Shown here in pieces: positions 39,108-48,470 of a stretch of DNA of 64,000 nt. Position 1 is the stretch's first letter, and each line of letters begins with the position of its first letter. The DNA comes from Rhodopirellula bahusiensis (lineage in GTDB: Bacteria; Planctomycetota; Planctomycetia; Pirellulales; Pirellulaceae): assembly GCF_002727185.1 (NCBI RefSeq), contig NZ_NIZW01000015.1, positions 62,001 to 126,000 of the forward strand, in the 5' to 3' direction. Under the pieces are notes generated by a model. That model did not search any database, was not told the origin of the DNA, and saw nothing but the letters and a program-made list of their open reading frames with translations. Both the position numbers and the translations under genes were made by a program.

Positions 39108-40853
39108 TCAGACAACAAAGTCATTCAATTCCGCCGCCAATTTCTCGCGGAAGATCTTGCTGTTGTGCCGAATGTCGACCGGCAGCGGTTGATCTCGAAT
39201 GACAAAACGATCGATCCGCTGTGTCAGCGGGTTGCGAGACGCACGGTCGCGAAGCCTTGCCTCCAGCTCTTTCGCTCGAGTGGGATCCGTCCCGACCGAT
39301 AAATCAACCGGCTGGACGACCAACACGGGAGTCTGCTCCCCCGGCTTCCCCACACCGACCAACGCGCACTTGTCGACTTGTTCATCGACATTGAAAACCG
39401 ACTCACATGGAATCGTGAAGAACGTTCGCCGAGAGGAGACGATCCGATGAGCTTTCCGCCCACAAAACCAGAAACGATCTTGCTCGTCGAGATAACCAAC
39501 GTCACCCATACGATGCCAAAACCGCTCGCCTGTCTCACCCGACTCGTCATGGACTTTGTGCAGAGCGTTCTGGTCCGCGCGAGTCACGTACCGCTTGGTC
39601 ACCATCGGACCGCTGACAATCAACTCTCCGATTTTGCCTCGCGGCAACTCGTTGACCCCGTCGATGCTCGCGATCGGATCATCGTCAATTTCGATCACCT
39701 TCCATCGCACTCCATCAAATCGAGCCCCGACGCAAACACCCTTGCCCTTCGCAGCCGCCGGGCCAGTCTCAGTAATCACAGCACGCGATTCGATGGATGC
39801 GATCGGCAACGCTTCCGTCGCACCATAGGGCGTTTCAATCTTGGCATCTTCATGAACGAATCGACGAAGCGACTGCAGCGTTGCGGCGGGGACGGGAGCT
39901 CCAGCTGACAGAACGCGTTTCAAAGTTGGAAATGGTCTTCCCACCGCATTCGCTTCGCACCAACGCGTCACCGTTTTCCAAAGAGCCGGAGAACCGAACG
40001 ATTGATCGACCTCCCATTGGCGAGCCGCTTGAATCAACTTTTGAGGATCCACATCCGCGGGTCGAGTCGGGTCCATGTCGGGAATGATCGTCGTCACTCC
40101 CATCACCGCATCAAACAAACCGAATAGCGGGAAGCACGCCAAATCACGAGAACCCTGCCGGATTTCGTAGCGACTGCGAATTCGATCGATCTGGGCGTGG
40201 AACGTTTGATGCGTGTAGGCGACGCCCTTTGGCGGTCCTGTGCTTCCCGTCGTGAAGATCACCGCTGCATCATCGAGTGTCTGAACATCGGGCAGTGTTA
40301 AAGAAGGATTCTGATCGCCCAATTCCATGACTTGCTTCAGCGTTTTGCCACCCCAAAACCAACGACGGCCGACGGTGATGTTGCGCTTCGCGTTTGGAAA
40401 CTTGCTTCGCAAAACCGTGCGAATTGCTTGTGCCTTTGGAATCCCCAAGAAGCCATCCGGGTTCACCTCCTGAAGGCATCCAATCAGGTGCTTTCGATCC
40501 ATCCCCGGATCGATCAGAACCACCACCACGCCGGCTTTCATCATCGCGAAAACGAGCTCGATGAACTGGGCACCAAAGGGAACCAGGCTGACCAATCGCA
40601 TCCCAGGTTCGATCCCCGAAGCCAACAACCCGCGAGCGGTCTGGGTGCTGCGTTCGTCCAAGGTCTTGAAAGTCGTCAGCGCGTAATCGCGATCCGATCC
40701 ATCTCGTTTGGCTGGTCCCGATGGCTCCGCGATCGCGATCGCGCCAGGCAGAATTTTCGCGATCGCGGTCAGTCGTGACGCGACGTTGCCGGAGGAGCCC
40801 GCGGTTTCAGTCAGAACCTGTGACGATTCTCGATTGCATGGACCGTCGCTCAT
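39108..40853 (-). CDS. OleC-like AMP-forming acyl ligase (ANL superfamily)
   Basis: 581 aa from the ATG at 40853, which overlaps the stop of the upstream gene (ATGA). ANL core motifs are FTTGSTGPPKGVAYTH (ATP loop), TPYGATEALPI (A5) and GDVGYLDEQDRFWFCGRKAH (hinge); the C-terminal catalytic Lys lies in RHNSKIFREKL. The stretch CFPLFGLFDAVMG with IIPDMDPTRPADVDPQKL is, in my memory, characteristic of OleC, which makes beta-lactones from 2-alkyl-3-hydroxy acids; plain fatty-acid CoA ligase is the fallback. No oleA, oleB or oleD is beside it, so its place after a methanopterin gene is odd. Confidence 0.82.
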   Translation of the reverse strand: MSDGPCNRESSQVLTETAGSSGNVASRLTAIAKILPGAIAIAEPSGPAKRDGSDRDYALTTFKTLDERSTQTARGLLASGIEPGMRLVSLVPFGAQFIELVFAMMKAGVVVVLIDPGMDRKHLIGCLQEVNPDGFLGIPKAQAIRTVLRSKFPNAKRNITVGRRWFWGGKTLKQVMELGDQNPSLTLPDVQTLDDAAVIFTTGSTGPPKGVAYTHQTFHAQIDRIRSRYEIRQGSRDLACFPLFGLFDAVMGVTTIIPDMDPTRPADVDPQKLIQAARQWEVDQSFGSPALWKTVTRWCEANAVGRPFPTLKRVLSAGAPVPAATLQSLRRFVHEDAKIETPYGATEALPIASIESRAVITETGPAAAKGKGVCVGARFDGVRWKVIEIDDDPIASIDGVNELPRGKIGELIVSGPMVTKRYVTRADQNALHKVHDESGETGERFWHRMGDVGYLDEQDRFWFCGRKAHRIVSSRRTFFTIPCESVFNVDEQVDKCALVGVGKPGEQTPVLVVQPVDLSVGTDPTRAKELEARLRDRASRNPLTQRIDRFVIRDQPLPVDIRHNSKIFREKLAAELNDFVV

Positions 40854-41830
40854 CGTTCGTTCACCAACACTTCGAGAATTTGATCTGCGATCGATTCTTG
40901 CACGACCCGCTGAGCTCCCTTCCAACCGGGGATCCCGTTGACTTCCATCAATTGCATTTCGCCCGATTCCGTTTCCAGCCAATCAACCGAGGCGAATTTC
41001 AATCCGAAGTCCTCGCAGACTCGCCGAGCTGATTGCTCCCACGTCGATTGCATCGGCACCAATTCGCTTCGCCCGCCGCCGCGAACGTTGGTGCGAAAGT
41101 CGGACTCGCTGCTTCGCCGAATCGCATGAGCGTGCTCACCAATGACGAGAACTCGCAAATCGACTCCGCCGGGCGGCACGAATTGTTGAACATAGCAAAC
41201 CGCGTTCATTTGAGTGAGAGTCGAGAAGGTTGTCCAAGCGAGTTCCGCATCTCGAACCCGCATCACACCTCGACCTTCACCACCAAAGATTGGCTTGACC
41301 ACAACATCGCCACCCAACTCGTCAAACGCCTCCATCGCCGCCGCTCGTGACTGCACCACTTGTGTGGCTGGCGCAGGAACACCGAGCGTCCTCGCGCGAG
41401 CCAAGGTTGCGAATTTGTCGATGGCGATCTCGAGCGCCGATGGTGGATTGACCAATGTCGACCGGCACGCTTTGCCTTGTCGCCCGACCAGGTCATGCAA
41501 CACCGCCAATCGAAACGTGATCTGCTCCAACGAACCGGCTGGCATGGTCCGAGTCAAAACGGCATCGAAGTCATCGAGAGACCGCTCGCTGCCCCCCGTC
41601 CCATCGTGCATTTGGCACCAAGCGGTCGAGCCCGAATCGTCGCTGCGTCCGACTTGGCTTCGCAGAGATTCATAGTCGGCGAAGTGAAGCTGAACCGACC
41701 GGCGTGCCGCTGCGGCTTGCAACTCCGACAAGTGCCAACCCAACGTGGCGACGCGGCCAAGCGATCGGGATCCAGACGCCCCAACGTTCGCATCGCGTCC
41801 GCCGAGCACCAACACACTGGCTCGACTCAT
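40850..41830 (-). CDS. RimK-like ATP-grasp ligase
   Basis: 326 aa. Start at the ATG at 41830, overlapping the mch stop by ATGA. ATP-grasp features: VNPPSALEIAIDKFATLARA, DVVVKPIFGGEGRGVMRV (nucleotide-binding Lys and Gly-rich loop), and metal-binding residues in FASVDWLETESGEMQLMEVN followed by GWKGAQ. This type (RimK/LysX/MptN) adds an amino acid, often glutamate, to a carboxylate. Being locked between mch and a ligase by overlapping starts, a role in making or tailoring the methanopterin-type cofactor is the obvious inference; substrate not known. Confidence 0.88.
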   Translation of the reverse strand: MSRASVLVLGGRDANVGASGSRSLGRVATLGWHLSELQAAAARRSVQLHFADYESLRSQVGRSDDSGSTAWCQMHDGTGGSERSLDDFDAVLTRTMPAGSLEQITFRLAVLHDLVGRQGKACRSTLVNPPSALEIAIDKFATLARARTLGVPAPATQVVQSRAAAMEAFDELGGDVVVKPIFGGEGRGVMRVRDAELAWTTFSTLTQMNAVCYVQQFVPPGGVDLRVLVIGEHAHAIRRSSESDFRTNVRGGGRSELVPMQSTWEQSARRVCEDFGLKFASVDWLETESGEMQLMEVNGIPGWKGAQRVVQESIADQILEVLVNER

Positions 41831-42828
41831 AGCCCAAACGATTCTCGCAGGACATCTTGATTCAACTGACCATGACGCCAAGTCTTTCCGGACCGCAACG
41901 AGTGGATCGTCACCATCGCGGGACTGAACAGCATCGGGTCGACCTTGTAAAAGTCGTAGTCATATTGCTTGAAAATTTTCGCAAATGGCTGGCCATGATC
42001 CTCCGAAGAGTCACTGGGCACCTTCGACGCGACGCTCTCGATTAGGTCGTCTTCTGCGTCGACCCAAAGCGTCACGCGAGCTCCATACAACATCGAGTCG
42101 TTCGTTCGCCCGATGCCGCCGATCGTGTCACCCAGTTTCGCGGGAGGAGGCAACGGCGCGTCGCCGTGAGCGGACATCACGCGAGTCACATCGAAATCCA
42201 AAGCATGCAGTTTGTGCAGCGCCGTTTCGACACTTCGCGAAACGACTTGGGCGCTACCGGCGATGCTGGTGCTCGGCGCGATTGCCAAACACAGCCGCCC
42301 AGGATCGACGCCACACTCTTCCGCCATCGATTCAATGACGTCTTCGCCAGGCAGCTTGTCGGATTCCAAGACTCCGACCGCCAAGTCTTCCTTGGTTGCC
42401 TGACGCGAAAGTTTCAGTTCTTCCAACATGGCTTCTTTGCCACGAAGACCACGCATTGGCCCGCTGGCCATTGCGAAGTAGTCACCGACCGACACCGGCC
42501 AGCCTGCATACTGGCCGCCCAAGCACGCCAGCACGGGATAATCGGTTTGAATCGTCACGACCAAACCAACCAAATCTTGCGGTGATGTCGGCGCGTACCG
42601 GACAGTCGCTAAATCACCCAAACAAAGCCTGCCCAACGCGAGCCCAGCCGCCAACGACCCGCTGCAATTCACGCCAGCGTCCAGCACACGGGCGCCAGCA
42701 ATGTTTAACGCGCGACACTTCAGCGTTGGAGCGTCGCGCCACAAGGTTTCAAAGCATTGTGACGCTGATCGGCAAAGATCAGGACCAAATTCGGTAGTGG
42801 AAAGATCGTTGGGTGTCGCGGATTTCAT
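41827..42828 (-). CDS. mch: Methenyltetrahydromethanopterin cyclohydrolase
   Basis: Interconverts methenyl- and formyl-tetrahydromethanopterin in the archaeal-type C1 pathway, which is known in planctomycetes and methylotrophs for formaldehyde oxidation. 333 aa, close to the family norm. Recognisable blocks: DAGVNCSGSLAAGLALGRLC near the N-terminus, CLGGQYAGWPVSVGDYFAMA with the SGP segment, LAIAPSTSIAGSAQVVSRS, and PLPPPAKLGDTIGGIGRTND. No signal peptide. First gene of a tight three-gene operon (mch, ATP-grasp ligase, OleC-like ligase), both junctions being ATGA overlaps. Divergent from the gene at 42969. Confidence 0.95.
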   Translation of the reverse strand: MKSATPNDLSTTEFGPDLCRSASQCFETLWRDAPTLKCRALNIAGARVLDAGVNCSGSLAAGLALGRLCLGDLATVRYAPTSPQDLVGLVVTIQTDYPVLACLGGQYAGWPVSVGDYFAMASGPMRGLRGKEAMLEELKLSRQATKEDLAVGVLESDKLPGEDVIESMAEECGVDPGRLCLAIAPSTSIAGSAQVVSRSVETALHKLHALDFDVTRVMSAHGDAPLPPPAKLGDTIGGIGRTNDSMLYGARVTLWVDAEDDLIESVASKVPSDSSEDHGQPFAKIFKQYDYDFYKVDPMLFSPAMVTIHSLRSGKTWRHGQLNQDVLRESFGL

Positions 42829-42968
42829 GCATTCAACTTAGCGGCCCCTCTCAGGATTGACGATTGCCCCTCAAGCAATCGACTGCGGCGGACCGAAGCT
42901 CAAAATGAGCATGCTATCGGGGTATGCCAAAAGTGCGTTGATTTACTTGCCCCAACTGAGACGACACG

Positions 42969-43562
42969 ATGATTTCTAAAACCACTTTGCCAGCACTAGC
43001 ATTGGCTGCTGTAACCAGCAGTTTCATGTGCAGTGGATCCGCGATCGCGGCTGACACGTCCTTCCCAGCAATTCAATCGGAACCAGAAGTCGGACGCTTG
43101 GCCAAGGACTTCGAGCTCGAGGTGGCCGCAGGTCAGCGGACAGGAGCGGTCCGATTGAGCGACGTCACCGGCGAAGGCCCGGTCATCATCGCGATTTTGA
43201 GAGGGTTCCCTGATCGCCAATGCCCCGCCTGCGCCGGACAGGTCGCTGATTTGGTTCGGCACGCTCGATATTTCCAAGAACGCAACGCAAATGTTTTGCT
43301 GGTCTATCCCGGTCCCGCATCAGAGCTGAGGGCCAAAGCCAAAGACTTTCTGAAAGACACCAAATTGCCATCGCCGTTCACGATGCTATTGGACCCTGAC
43401 TACGCGTTCACCAATGCTTATGGCCTGCGTTGGAACGCGCCACAAGAAACCGCCTACCCAACGACCATTGTGATCGGCAAAGATGGCAAAATTGATTTTG
43501 TAAACATCAGCCGAACTCACCGAGGTCGCACGACAGCGGCCACCGTTCTGGATCAACTTTGA
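42969..43562 (+). CDS. Exported thioredoxin-fold (AhpC/TSA-like) protein
   Basis: 197 aa with a signal peptide (MISKTTLPALALAAVTSSFM, cleavage likely after SAIAA at ~27). The AhpC/TSA-redoxin fold is seen in FELEVAAGQRTGAVRLSDVT, VIIAILRGFPDRQCPACAGQ and YPTTIVIGKDGKIDFVNISR. The active site is CPAC, a CxxC as in thioredoxins, where true peroxiredoxins have a single peroxidatic Cys in a PxxxTxxC motif. So it is more likely an envelope thiol-disulfide oxidoreductase. The following kinase gene starts at TTGA overlapping its stop, so they are translationally coupled. Confidence 0.85.
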   Translation: MISKTTLPALALAAVTSSFMCSGSAIAADTSFPAIQSEPEVGRLAKDFELEVAAGQRTGAVRLSDVTGEGPVIIAILRGFPDRQCPACAGQVADLVRHARYFQERNANVLLVYPGPASELRAKAKDFLKDTKLPSPFTMLLDPDYAFTNAYGLRWNAPQETAYPTTIVIGKDGKIDFVNISRTHRGRTTAATVLDQL

Positions 43563-44665
43563 CACTGACACCCGAATCGGCCACTTGGCTGCAAAACGTC
43601 TCAGGAGCATCTTCGATCGAAGATGTTCAGCAGGTCCAAACGCTCTGGAGTGGCTACGGACAAATCCTGCGAGTCAAACTGAAACAACCAAGCTGGCCGG
43701 ATCTGGCCTCGAACACAACGGCGTGCCAAGCAACCAACGTCATCGTCAAACAAATCTCACCGCCCGGTTTGAACGAACCGAGCGGCGGACACCCTCGCGG
43801 CTGGAACACGTCACAATCTCACCGCCGCAAACTTCAATCCTACGAAGTTGAGTCGGCCTTCTACGCTCAGCACTCCAGCCGATGCAACGAGTTCTGCCGC
43901 GTCGCGAAATGCTTCGCACAGGCTGACCTTCCATCGGGCCAAATCATGGTCTTGGAAGATTTAGACGACGCAGGATTCCCTGTGCGGCACCACAGTCTCG
44001 ACGCCACCGGAGTCAACCAAGGCCTTCAATGGCTCGCGAATTTCCATGCCACGTTCTTGCACTCAGCGAAACAGGCCGACCGAAATTGGGCCGATCGAGA
44101 CCAGGCTGATCAGTGGAGTGAACTCTGGCCCGTTGGAACTTACTGGCACCTCGCGACTCGCCCAGATGAACTCGATGCGATGCCCAGCGGAACGCTCAAA
44201 GATGCCGCGTCCGCACTGGACGATCGGCTCAATCAAAGTGAGTTTCAAACGCTGGTGCACGGCGACGCGAAAGTCGCCAACATGTGTTTCGCGGACGATC
44301 CAAACCGGTTTCCCGCGATGGTCGACTTTCAATACGTGGGCCGCAGTTGCGGGATGAAGGACGTCGCCTATTTCCTGAGCAGTTGCATGAGCGAATCAGA
44401 TTGCGAACGAAACGAATCACGCTACCTCGCCACCTACTTCGAAGCCTTGCATGACGCCATGTCCACTCGCGGCATCGATCAAGTCGACTTCGCAACGCTG
44501 GAATCCTCGTGGCGACATCTGTACCCGATCGCATGGGCGGATTTTGTTCGCTTCCTGGAAGGCTGGTGCCCCGGACACGCGAAACTGACGGGATATTCGC
44601 GACGCATGGTTGAGATTGCGATGGACCATTTGAACGATAAGCACGACCGCTCGGCAAGCGACTAA
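43559..44665 (+). CDS. APH/choline-kinase-like phosphotransferase
   Basis: 368 aa, cytoplasmic. Kinase-like motifs: nucleotide-binding N-lobe (VIVKQISPP), catalytic loop TLVHGDAKVANMCF with His-Gly-Asp and Asn, and metal-binding Asp in MVDFQYVG followed by DVAYFLSS. This is the aminoglycoside phosphotransferase/choline-ecdysteroid kinase fold; the physiological substrate is unknown. It starts with TTG at 43559, inside the stop of the upstream thioredoxin-fold gene (TTGA). A shorter start further in would remove the N-lobe and is disfavoured. Confidence 0.85.
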   Translation: MTLTPESATWLQNVSGASSIEDVQQVQTLWSGYGQILRVKLKQPSWPDLASNTTACQATNVIVKQISPPGLNEPSGGHPRGWNTSQSHRRKLQSYEVESAFYAQHSSRCNEFCRVAKCFAQADLPSGQIMVLEDLDDAGFPVRHHSLDATGVNQGLQWLANFHATFLHSAKQADRNWADRDQADQWSELWPVGTYWHLATRPDELDAMPSGTLKDAASALDDRLNQSEFQTLVHGDAKVANMCFADDPNRFPAMVDFQYVGRSCGMKDVAYFLSSCMSESDCERNESRYLATYFEALHDAMSTRGIDQVDFATLESSWRHLYPIAWADFVRFLEGWCPGHAKLTGYSRRMVEIAMDHLNDKHDRSASD

Positions 44666-44712
44666 ACTTTGAGATGCTTCCTACCCATGAGCCCCAACCG
44701 GAACTCCGTGAC

Positions 44713-46203
44713 ATGCTGATCCGCTCATTCCTTTCGATGGCTTTGCTACCGCTTTTGGCCATCGCAACATCCTCACTCGCGACGGGCGATGAAAACTCGC
44801 CGCCCAACGTCGTGTTCTTCCTGGTCGATGACCTGGGATACATGGACATCGGTGCCAACAACCCGGATACGTTTTACGAAACGCCAAACATCGATCAGCT
44901 GTCGAAATCGGGAACACGATTCACGGACGGCTACGCGGCCAATCCGGTTTGCAGCCCAACCCGGTACAGCATTCTGACGGGCAAGTATCCGACGCGAGTC
45001 GACGCGACCAATTTCTTCACCGGTACACGCCCGGGCAAATTCCGGCCCGCGCCGCTGAACAACCGAATGCCACTGGAGGAAGTCACGCTCGCGGAGTCGT
45101 TGAAAGCCTCCGGCTATGCGACCTTTTTCGCTGGCAAATGGCACCTCGGACCATCCGAAGAATACTGGCCCGAGCATCAAGGTTTTGACGTCAACCAAGG
45201 CGGTCACAACGCCGGCGGTCCATACAGCGGCAAACGATACTTTTCTCCGTTCGAAAATCCGCGTCTGGAAGACAACACCACCGGCGAACACCTTCCAGAT
45301 CGCCTTGCCAAAGAAGCCTCCAAGTTCATCGAGCAACACAAAGACGAACCGTTCCTCACGTACCTGTCGTTCTACAGCGTCCACACTCCGTTGATGGCTC
45401 CGCCTGAACTGGTGCAGAAATACAAAGACAAAGCCAAGCGTCTCGGCCTGACCGACAAAGAAGCTTTTGGTGAAGAAGAAAAAGTCTGGGGAAAGGCTGA
45501 TTGGAAAGGACGCCCCGTGCGTCAGCTTCAAAGCCACGCGACCTACGCGGCCATGGTCGAAGCAATGGACCGAGCCGTCGGCCGCGTTCTCAAGCAAATT
45601 GATGACCTTGGTTTGACCGAAGAAACCATCGTGATCTTGACCTCGGACAACGGCGGCCTGAGCACTTCGGAAGGCTGGCCAACATCCAACCTGCCGCTGC
45701 GAGGAGGCAAGGGCTGGATCTACGAGGGCGGTATCCGAGAGGCGTTCATGATTCGAGCCCCCGGGATCACAAAGCCGGGCACGACGTGCAGCGAACCGGT
45801 CTGCAGCATCGATTTCTATCCCACCATCTTGGACCTTTGTGGGCAGGCCGCACCGAAAGAAAAGACGCTCGACGGCGTGTCCCTTCAACCGTTGCTACGC
45901 GGTGAAGAATCGCTGGACCGCGAATCGCTTTACTGGCACTACCCTCACTACAGCAACCAAGGTGGCTTCCCCGGTGGCGCCATTCGCGAAGGCGACTGGA
46001 AACTGGTTGAGCGATACGAGGACGGCCAAGTGCACCTGTACAACCTGCAAGAAGACATCGGCGAACTCAATGATGTCGCGAGCCAAAACGCCCATCGAGT
46101 GGCCGCGATGCGCGACCGACTTCACCGTTGGTACAAAGACGTGGATGCGAAATTCCTTCAGCCCAAAGATGGCCAACAACCCTGGCATCCGTTCGAGGAC
46201 TGA
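44713..46203 (+). CDS. Exported sulfatase (Cys-type), family S1
   Basis: 496 aa with a signal peptide (MLIRSFLSMALLPLLAIATS). The formylglycine site is Cys80 in VCSPTRYSILTGKYPTR, the C-x-P-x-R motif that needs an anaerobic or FGE-type activating enzyme (none in this window). Metal-binding ends: VDDLGYMDIG near the start and ILTSDNGGLS with DN later. A large family in Rhodopirellula, used to remove sulfate from algal polysaccharides; the substrate is not readable from the sequence. The ATG at 44674 gives a 13-residue longer, less signal-like N-terminus and is the alternative. Confidence 0.95.
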   Translation: MLIRSFLSMALLPLLAIATSSLATGDENSPPNVVFFLVDDLGYMDIGANNPDTFYETPNIDQLSKSGTRFTDGYAANPVCSPTRYSILTGKYPTRVDATNFFTGTRPGKFRPAPLNNRMPLEEVTLAESLKASGYATFFAGKWHLGPSEEYWPEHQGFDVNQGGHNAGGPYSGKRYFSPFENPRLEDNTTGEHLPDRLAKEASKFIEQHKDEPFLTYLSFYSVHTPLMAPPELVQKYKDKAKRLGLTDKEAFGEEEKVWGKADWKGRPVRQLQSHATYAAMVEAMDRAVGRVLKQIDDLGLTEETIVILTSDNGGLSTSEGWPTSNLPLRGGKGWIYEGGIREAFMIRAPGITKPGTTCSEPVCSIDFYPTILDLCGQAAPKEKTLDGVSLQPLLRGEESLDRESLYWHYPHYSNQGGFPGGAIREGDWKLVERYEDGQVHLYNLQEDIGELNDVASQNAHRVAAMRDRLHRWYKDVDAKFLQPKDGQQPWHPFED

Positions 46204-46273
46204 TCGTCCCGCAGAAGAGGGCTCGCGGATATTCAGCCCCGCATCGCCGGGCATTTCACCATTACCCTCCCTA

Positions 46274-46420
46274 AGGTCGTGCAGTTTTTAAGTGCTGCGT
46301 TGCCAAGCGTTTATCATCACCCTCCCCTTGGGAGGGTCGAGCGAAGCGAGGGGAGGGTCGAGCATCGGAACCAGCGCGTAACCCTCCCCGGCCCGAAGCG
46401 ACCCGACCTCTGAAGAGCGA
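46274..46420. repeat. MITE-like repeat, inverted and truncated copy C
   Basis: Matches the reverse complement of copies A/B (6983-7332): AGGTCGTGCAGTTTTT end at 46274, TCATCACCCTCCC and AGCGAAGCGAGGGGAGGG blocks, then AACCCTCCCCGGCCCGAAGCG. The other end is lost near 46415, next to the helicase stop at 46430. Confidence 0.8.
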
Positions 46421-46429
46421 AGGTCACGA

Positions 46430-48445
46430 CTAGGACCGTGTCGCGCCCTGCTTCCGCTTTCGATACTTGTTCGGATTATCGGCTTGGCCGGTGATCTCGT
46501 ACAGGAACATGCTTGGCTTGGTCGGACGAGGCTTGCCCCATTTCCGACGCGTCAGCGCCAGCGACATTGTCAGTTGGTCTTGAGCTCGAGTGATCCCGAC
46601 GTAACACAATCGCCGTTCTTCGGCGATGTCTTCGTCCATCCCACCCTTGAGCGTTCGGCTGTGCGGCAGAATGCCATCTTCCATGCCGACCATGTAAACA
46701 ACCGGGAACTCCAAACCTTTCGCCGCATGCATGGTCAGCAACCACACGGCGTTCTTCATCGCCAGCTTGTCCTTCTCGCTGCCCATCTCTCGACCGGCAA
46801 GCGCGATGTCGGACAAGAACCCTGATAGATCCGGTTCTTCGTTCTTGTCCTCGTAGGCGGCGACGGCGTTGGCGACTTCGCCGATCGACGCCATGCGTGA
46901 CTCACGTTCATCGGGCTGGTCATACAGACGTGCGATCTCGTCCGCGTAGGCGGTCCGCTGCAACAAGGTCTCGAGACCTTCTCGCATCGTTTCATTGGAC
47001 AGCCGCTGTTGCACGTCACCGAGCAACTGCTTCAGCTGATCGATTCCTCGCAGCGCCGCGGGCGTCAGGTCAGCGACCGACTCGGGGTCGTTCATCACCT
47101 GCCAAACCGGGATACCTTTCGCGACAGCTCGATCAATTAACATCCGCACGGACTTGTTGCTCAGTCCACGAGCGGGAGTGTTGATCACACGCAACAACGA
47201 GATCTCATCGTCGGGCTGATTGATCCATTTCAGATAAGCCACGATGTCCCGGACTTCCCGTCGATCAAAGAACGACTGGCTACCCAGCATCACATAAGGC
47301 ACATCGTGCTTTCGCAACTCCGTTTCGAACAACCGCGGTTGCTCGTTGGTGCGAAACAGAATTGAGATGTCCTTGGGCTGGATGTGTTCGTTGTCGATCA
47401 AGTGCTTGATCTCACGAACAACGGTTTCTGCCTCGGCCTGCTCGTCCTTGTGCTGCACGATCCGAGGACGCTTGCCCGACGGACGATACGGCTTGAGCAC
47501 CTTGTCGTGACGAACGGTGTTGAAGTCGATCAGCGTGTTCGCCATCTCCAGGATGGCACCGGTGCTGCGATAGTTGTCCTCCAACCAAACCACCTTCGCG
47601 TCCGGCCAATCCTTGCTGAAGCTGAGAATGTGCGATACGTCCGCACCTCGCCACGCGTAGATCGACTGATCATCGTCGCCGACAACGCACAGGTTGCGGT
47701 GTGCTTCCGTCAAGTGCTTTGTGATTCGGTACTGACTGCCGTTCGTGTCTTGATATTCGTCAACGAGCACGTGGTCATACTTGTTTGCTTCACGATCACG
47801 GATTTCGGTGTGCTCGCTAAACAGAGTCTCGGTGTGCAGCAGCAAGTCATCGAAGTCCATGGCCCCGCGTGCTCGCAGACCATTCTGGTAGCGACGATAT
47901 CCCGACGCGGCGAAGTGCTCTTTGTCGGTGCTCGCGATGCTCATCGCTTGCTCAGGAAACACCGACGCACTTTTCCAACCGCTGATGATCGAAAGCATGT
48001 CGCCGGGTTTCAACGCCGCGTTGGGCAGCCGTAGTTCCCGCAGAATTGCACGTGCGAGCGACTCTTGGTCACTGCGGTCATAGATCGCGAACGTCGCGGG
48101 GAAACCAATCGCAGGTGCGTGCTCGCGAAGGATTCTCACGCACTGAGCATGGAACGTGCTGATCGTGGGCTTGGGCGGGCCTTTTTGGCCGCGTTTTCGC
48201 TTTTGGTTTTTGTAGCCCAGCAGTTCGCCCACGCGATCCTGCATTTCACCAGCCGCTTTGTTGGTGAACGTGACCGCGAGAATGCGATCTGGCTTCGTGC
48301 CATGCTTGATCAAGTTCGCAATGCGAAATGTCACCACACGGGTTTTTCCCGTGCCAGCACCGGCGAGCACCAGAAGCGGGCCAGACAAAGTCTGCACCGC
48401 CTTGGCTTGTGGCGGGTTTAGACCCGCAACATCAAACGTGCTCAA
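46430..48445 (-). CDS. UvrD/Rep/PcrA-type superfamily 1 DNA helicase
   Basis: 3'-5' helicase for replication restart or repair, 671 aa. SF1 motifs in order: Q motif LNPPQAKAV, I GAGTGKTRVVTFRI, Ia TNKAAGEM, II VLVDEYQDTNGSQY, III GDDDQSIYAWRGADV, IV VVWLEDNYRS, V TMHAAKGLEFPVVYM, VI RRLCYVGITRA. The size and EYQDTN pattern fit the Rep branch. The C-terminus is basic (RKRKQGATRS). The start is a TTG 25 bases after the rpmA stop, so it is probably cotranscribed with rpmA. The last bases abut repeat copy C. Confidence 0.95.
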   Translation of the reverse strand: MSTFDVAGLNPPQAKAVQTLSGPLLVLAGAGTGKTRVVTFRIANLIKHGTKPDRILAVTFTNKAAGEMQDRVGELLGYKNQKRKRGQKGPPKPTISTFHAQCVRILREHAPAIGFPATFAIYDRSDQESLARAILRELRLPNAALKPGDMLSIISGWKSASVFPEQAMSIASTDKEHFAASGYRRYQNGLRARGAMDFDDLLLHTETLFSEHTEIRDREANKYDHVLVDEYQDTNGSQYRITKHLTEAHRNLCVVGDDDQSIYAWRGADVSHILSFSKDWPDAKVVWLEDNYRSTGAILEMANTLIDFNTVRHDKVLKPYRPSGKRPRIVQHKDEQAEAETVVREIKHLIDNEHIQPKDISILFRTNEQPRLFETELRKHDVPYVMLGSQSFFDRREVRDIVAYLKWINQPDDEISLLRVINTPARGLSNKSVRMLIDRAVAKGIPVWQVMNDPESVADLTPAALRGIDQLKQLLGDVQQRLSNETMREGLETLLQRTAYADEIARLYDQPDERESRMASIGEVANAVAAYEDKNEEPDLSGFLSDIALAGREMGSEKDKLAMKNAVWLLTMHAAKGLEFPVVYMVGMEDGILPHSRTLKGGMDEDIAEERRLCYVGITRAQDQLTMSLALTRRKWGKPRPTKPSMFLYEITGQADNPNKYRKRKQGATRS

Positions 48446-48470
48446 GGAAGAAGATTCAGCCGGATGCTAT

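Noticed and set aside
44773-45888. 371-codon frame on the minus strand within the first sulfatase
   Set aside because: Shadow; the plus-strand sulfatase has all catalytic motifs.
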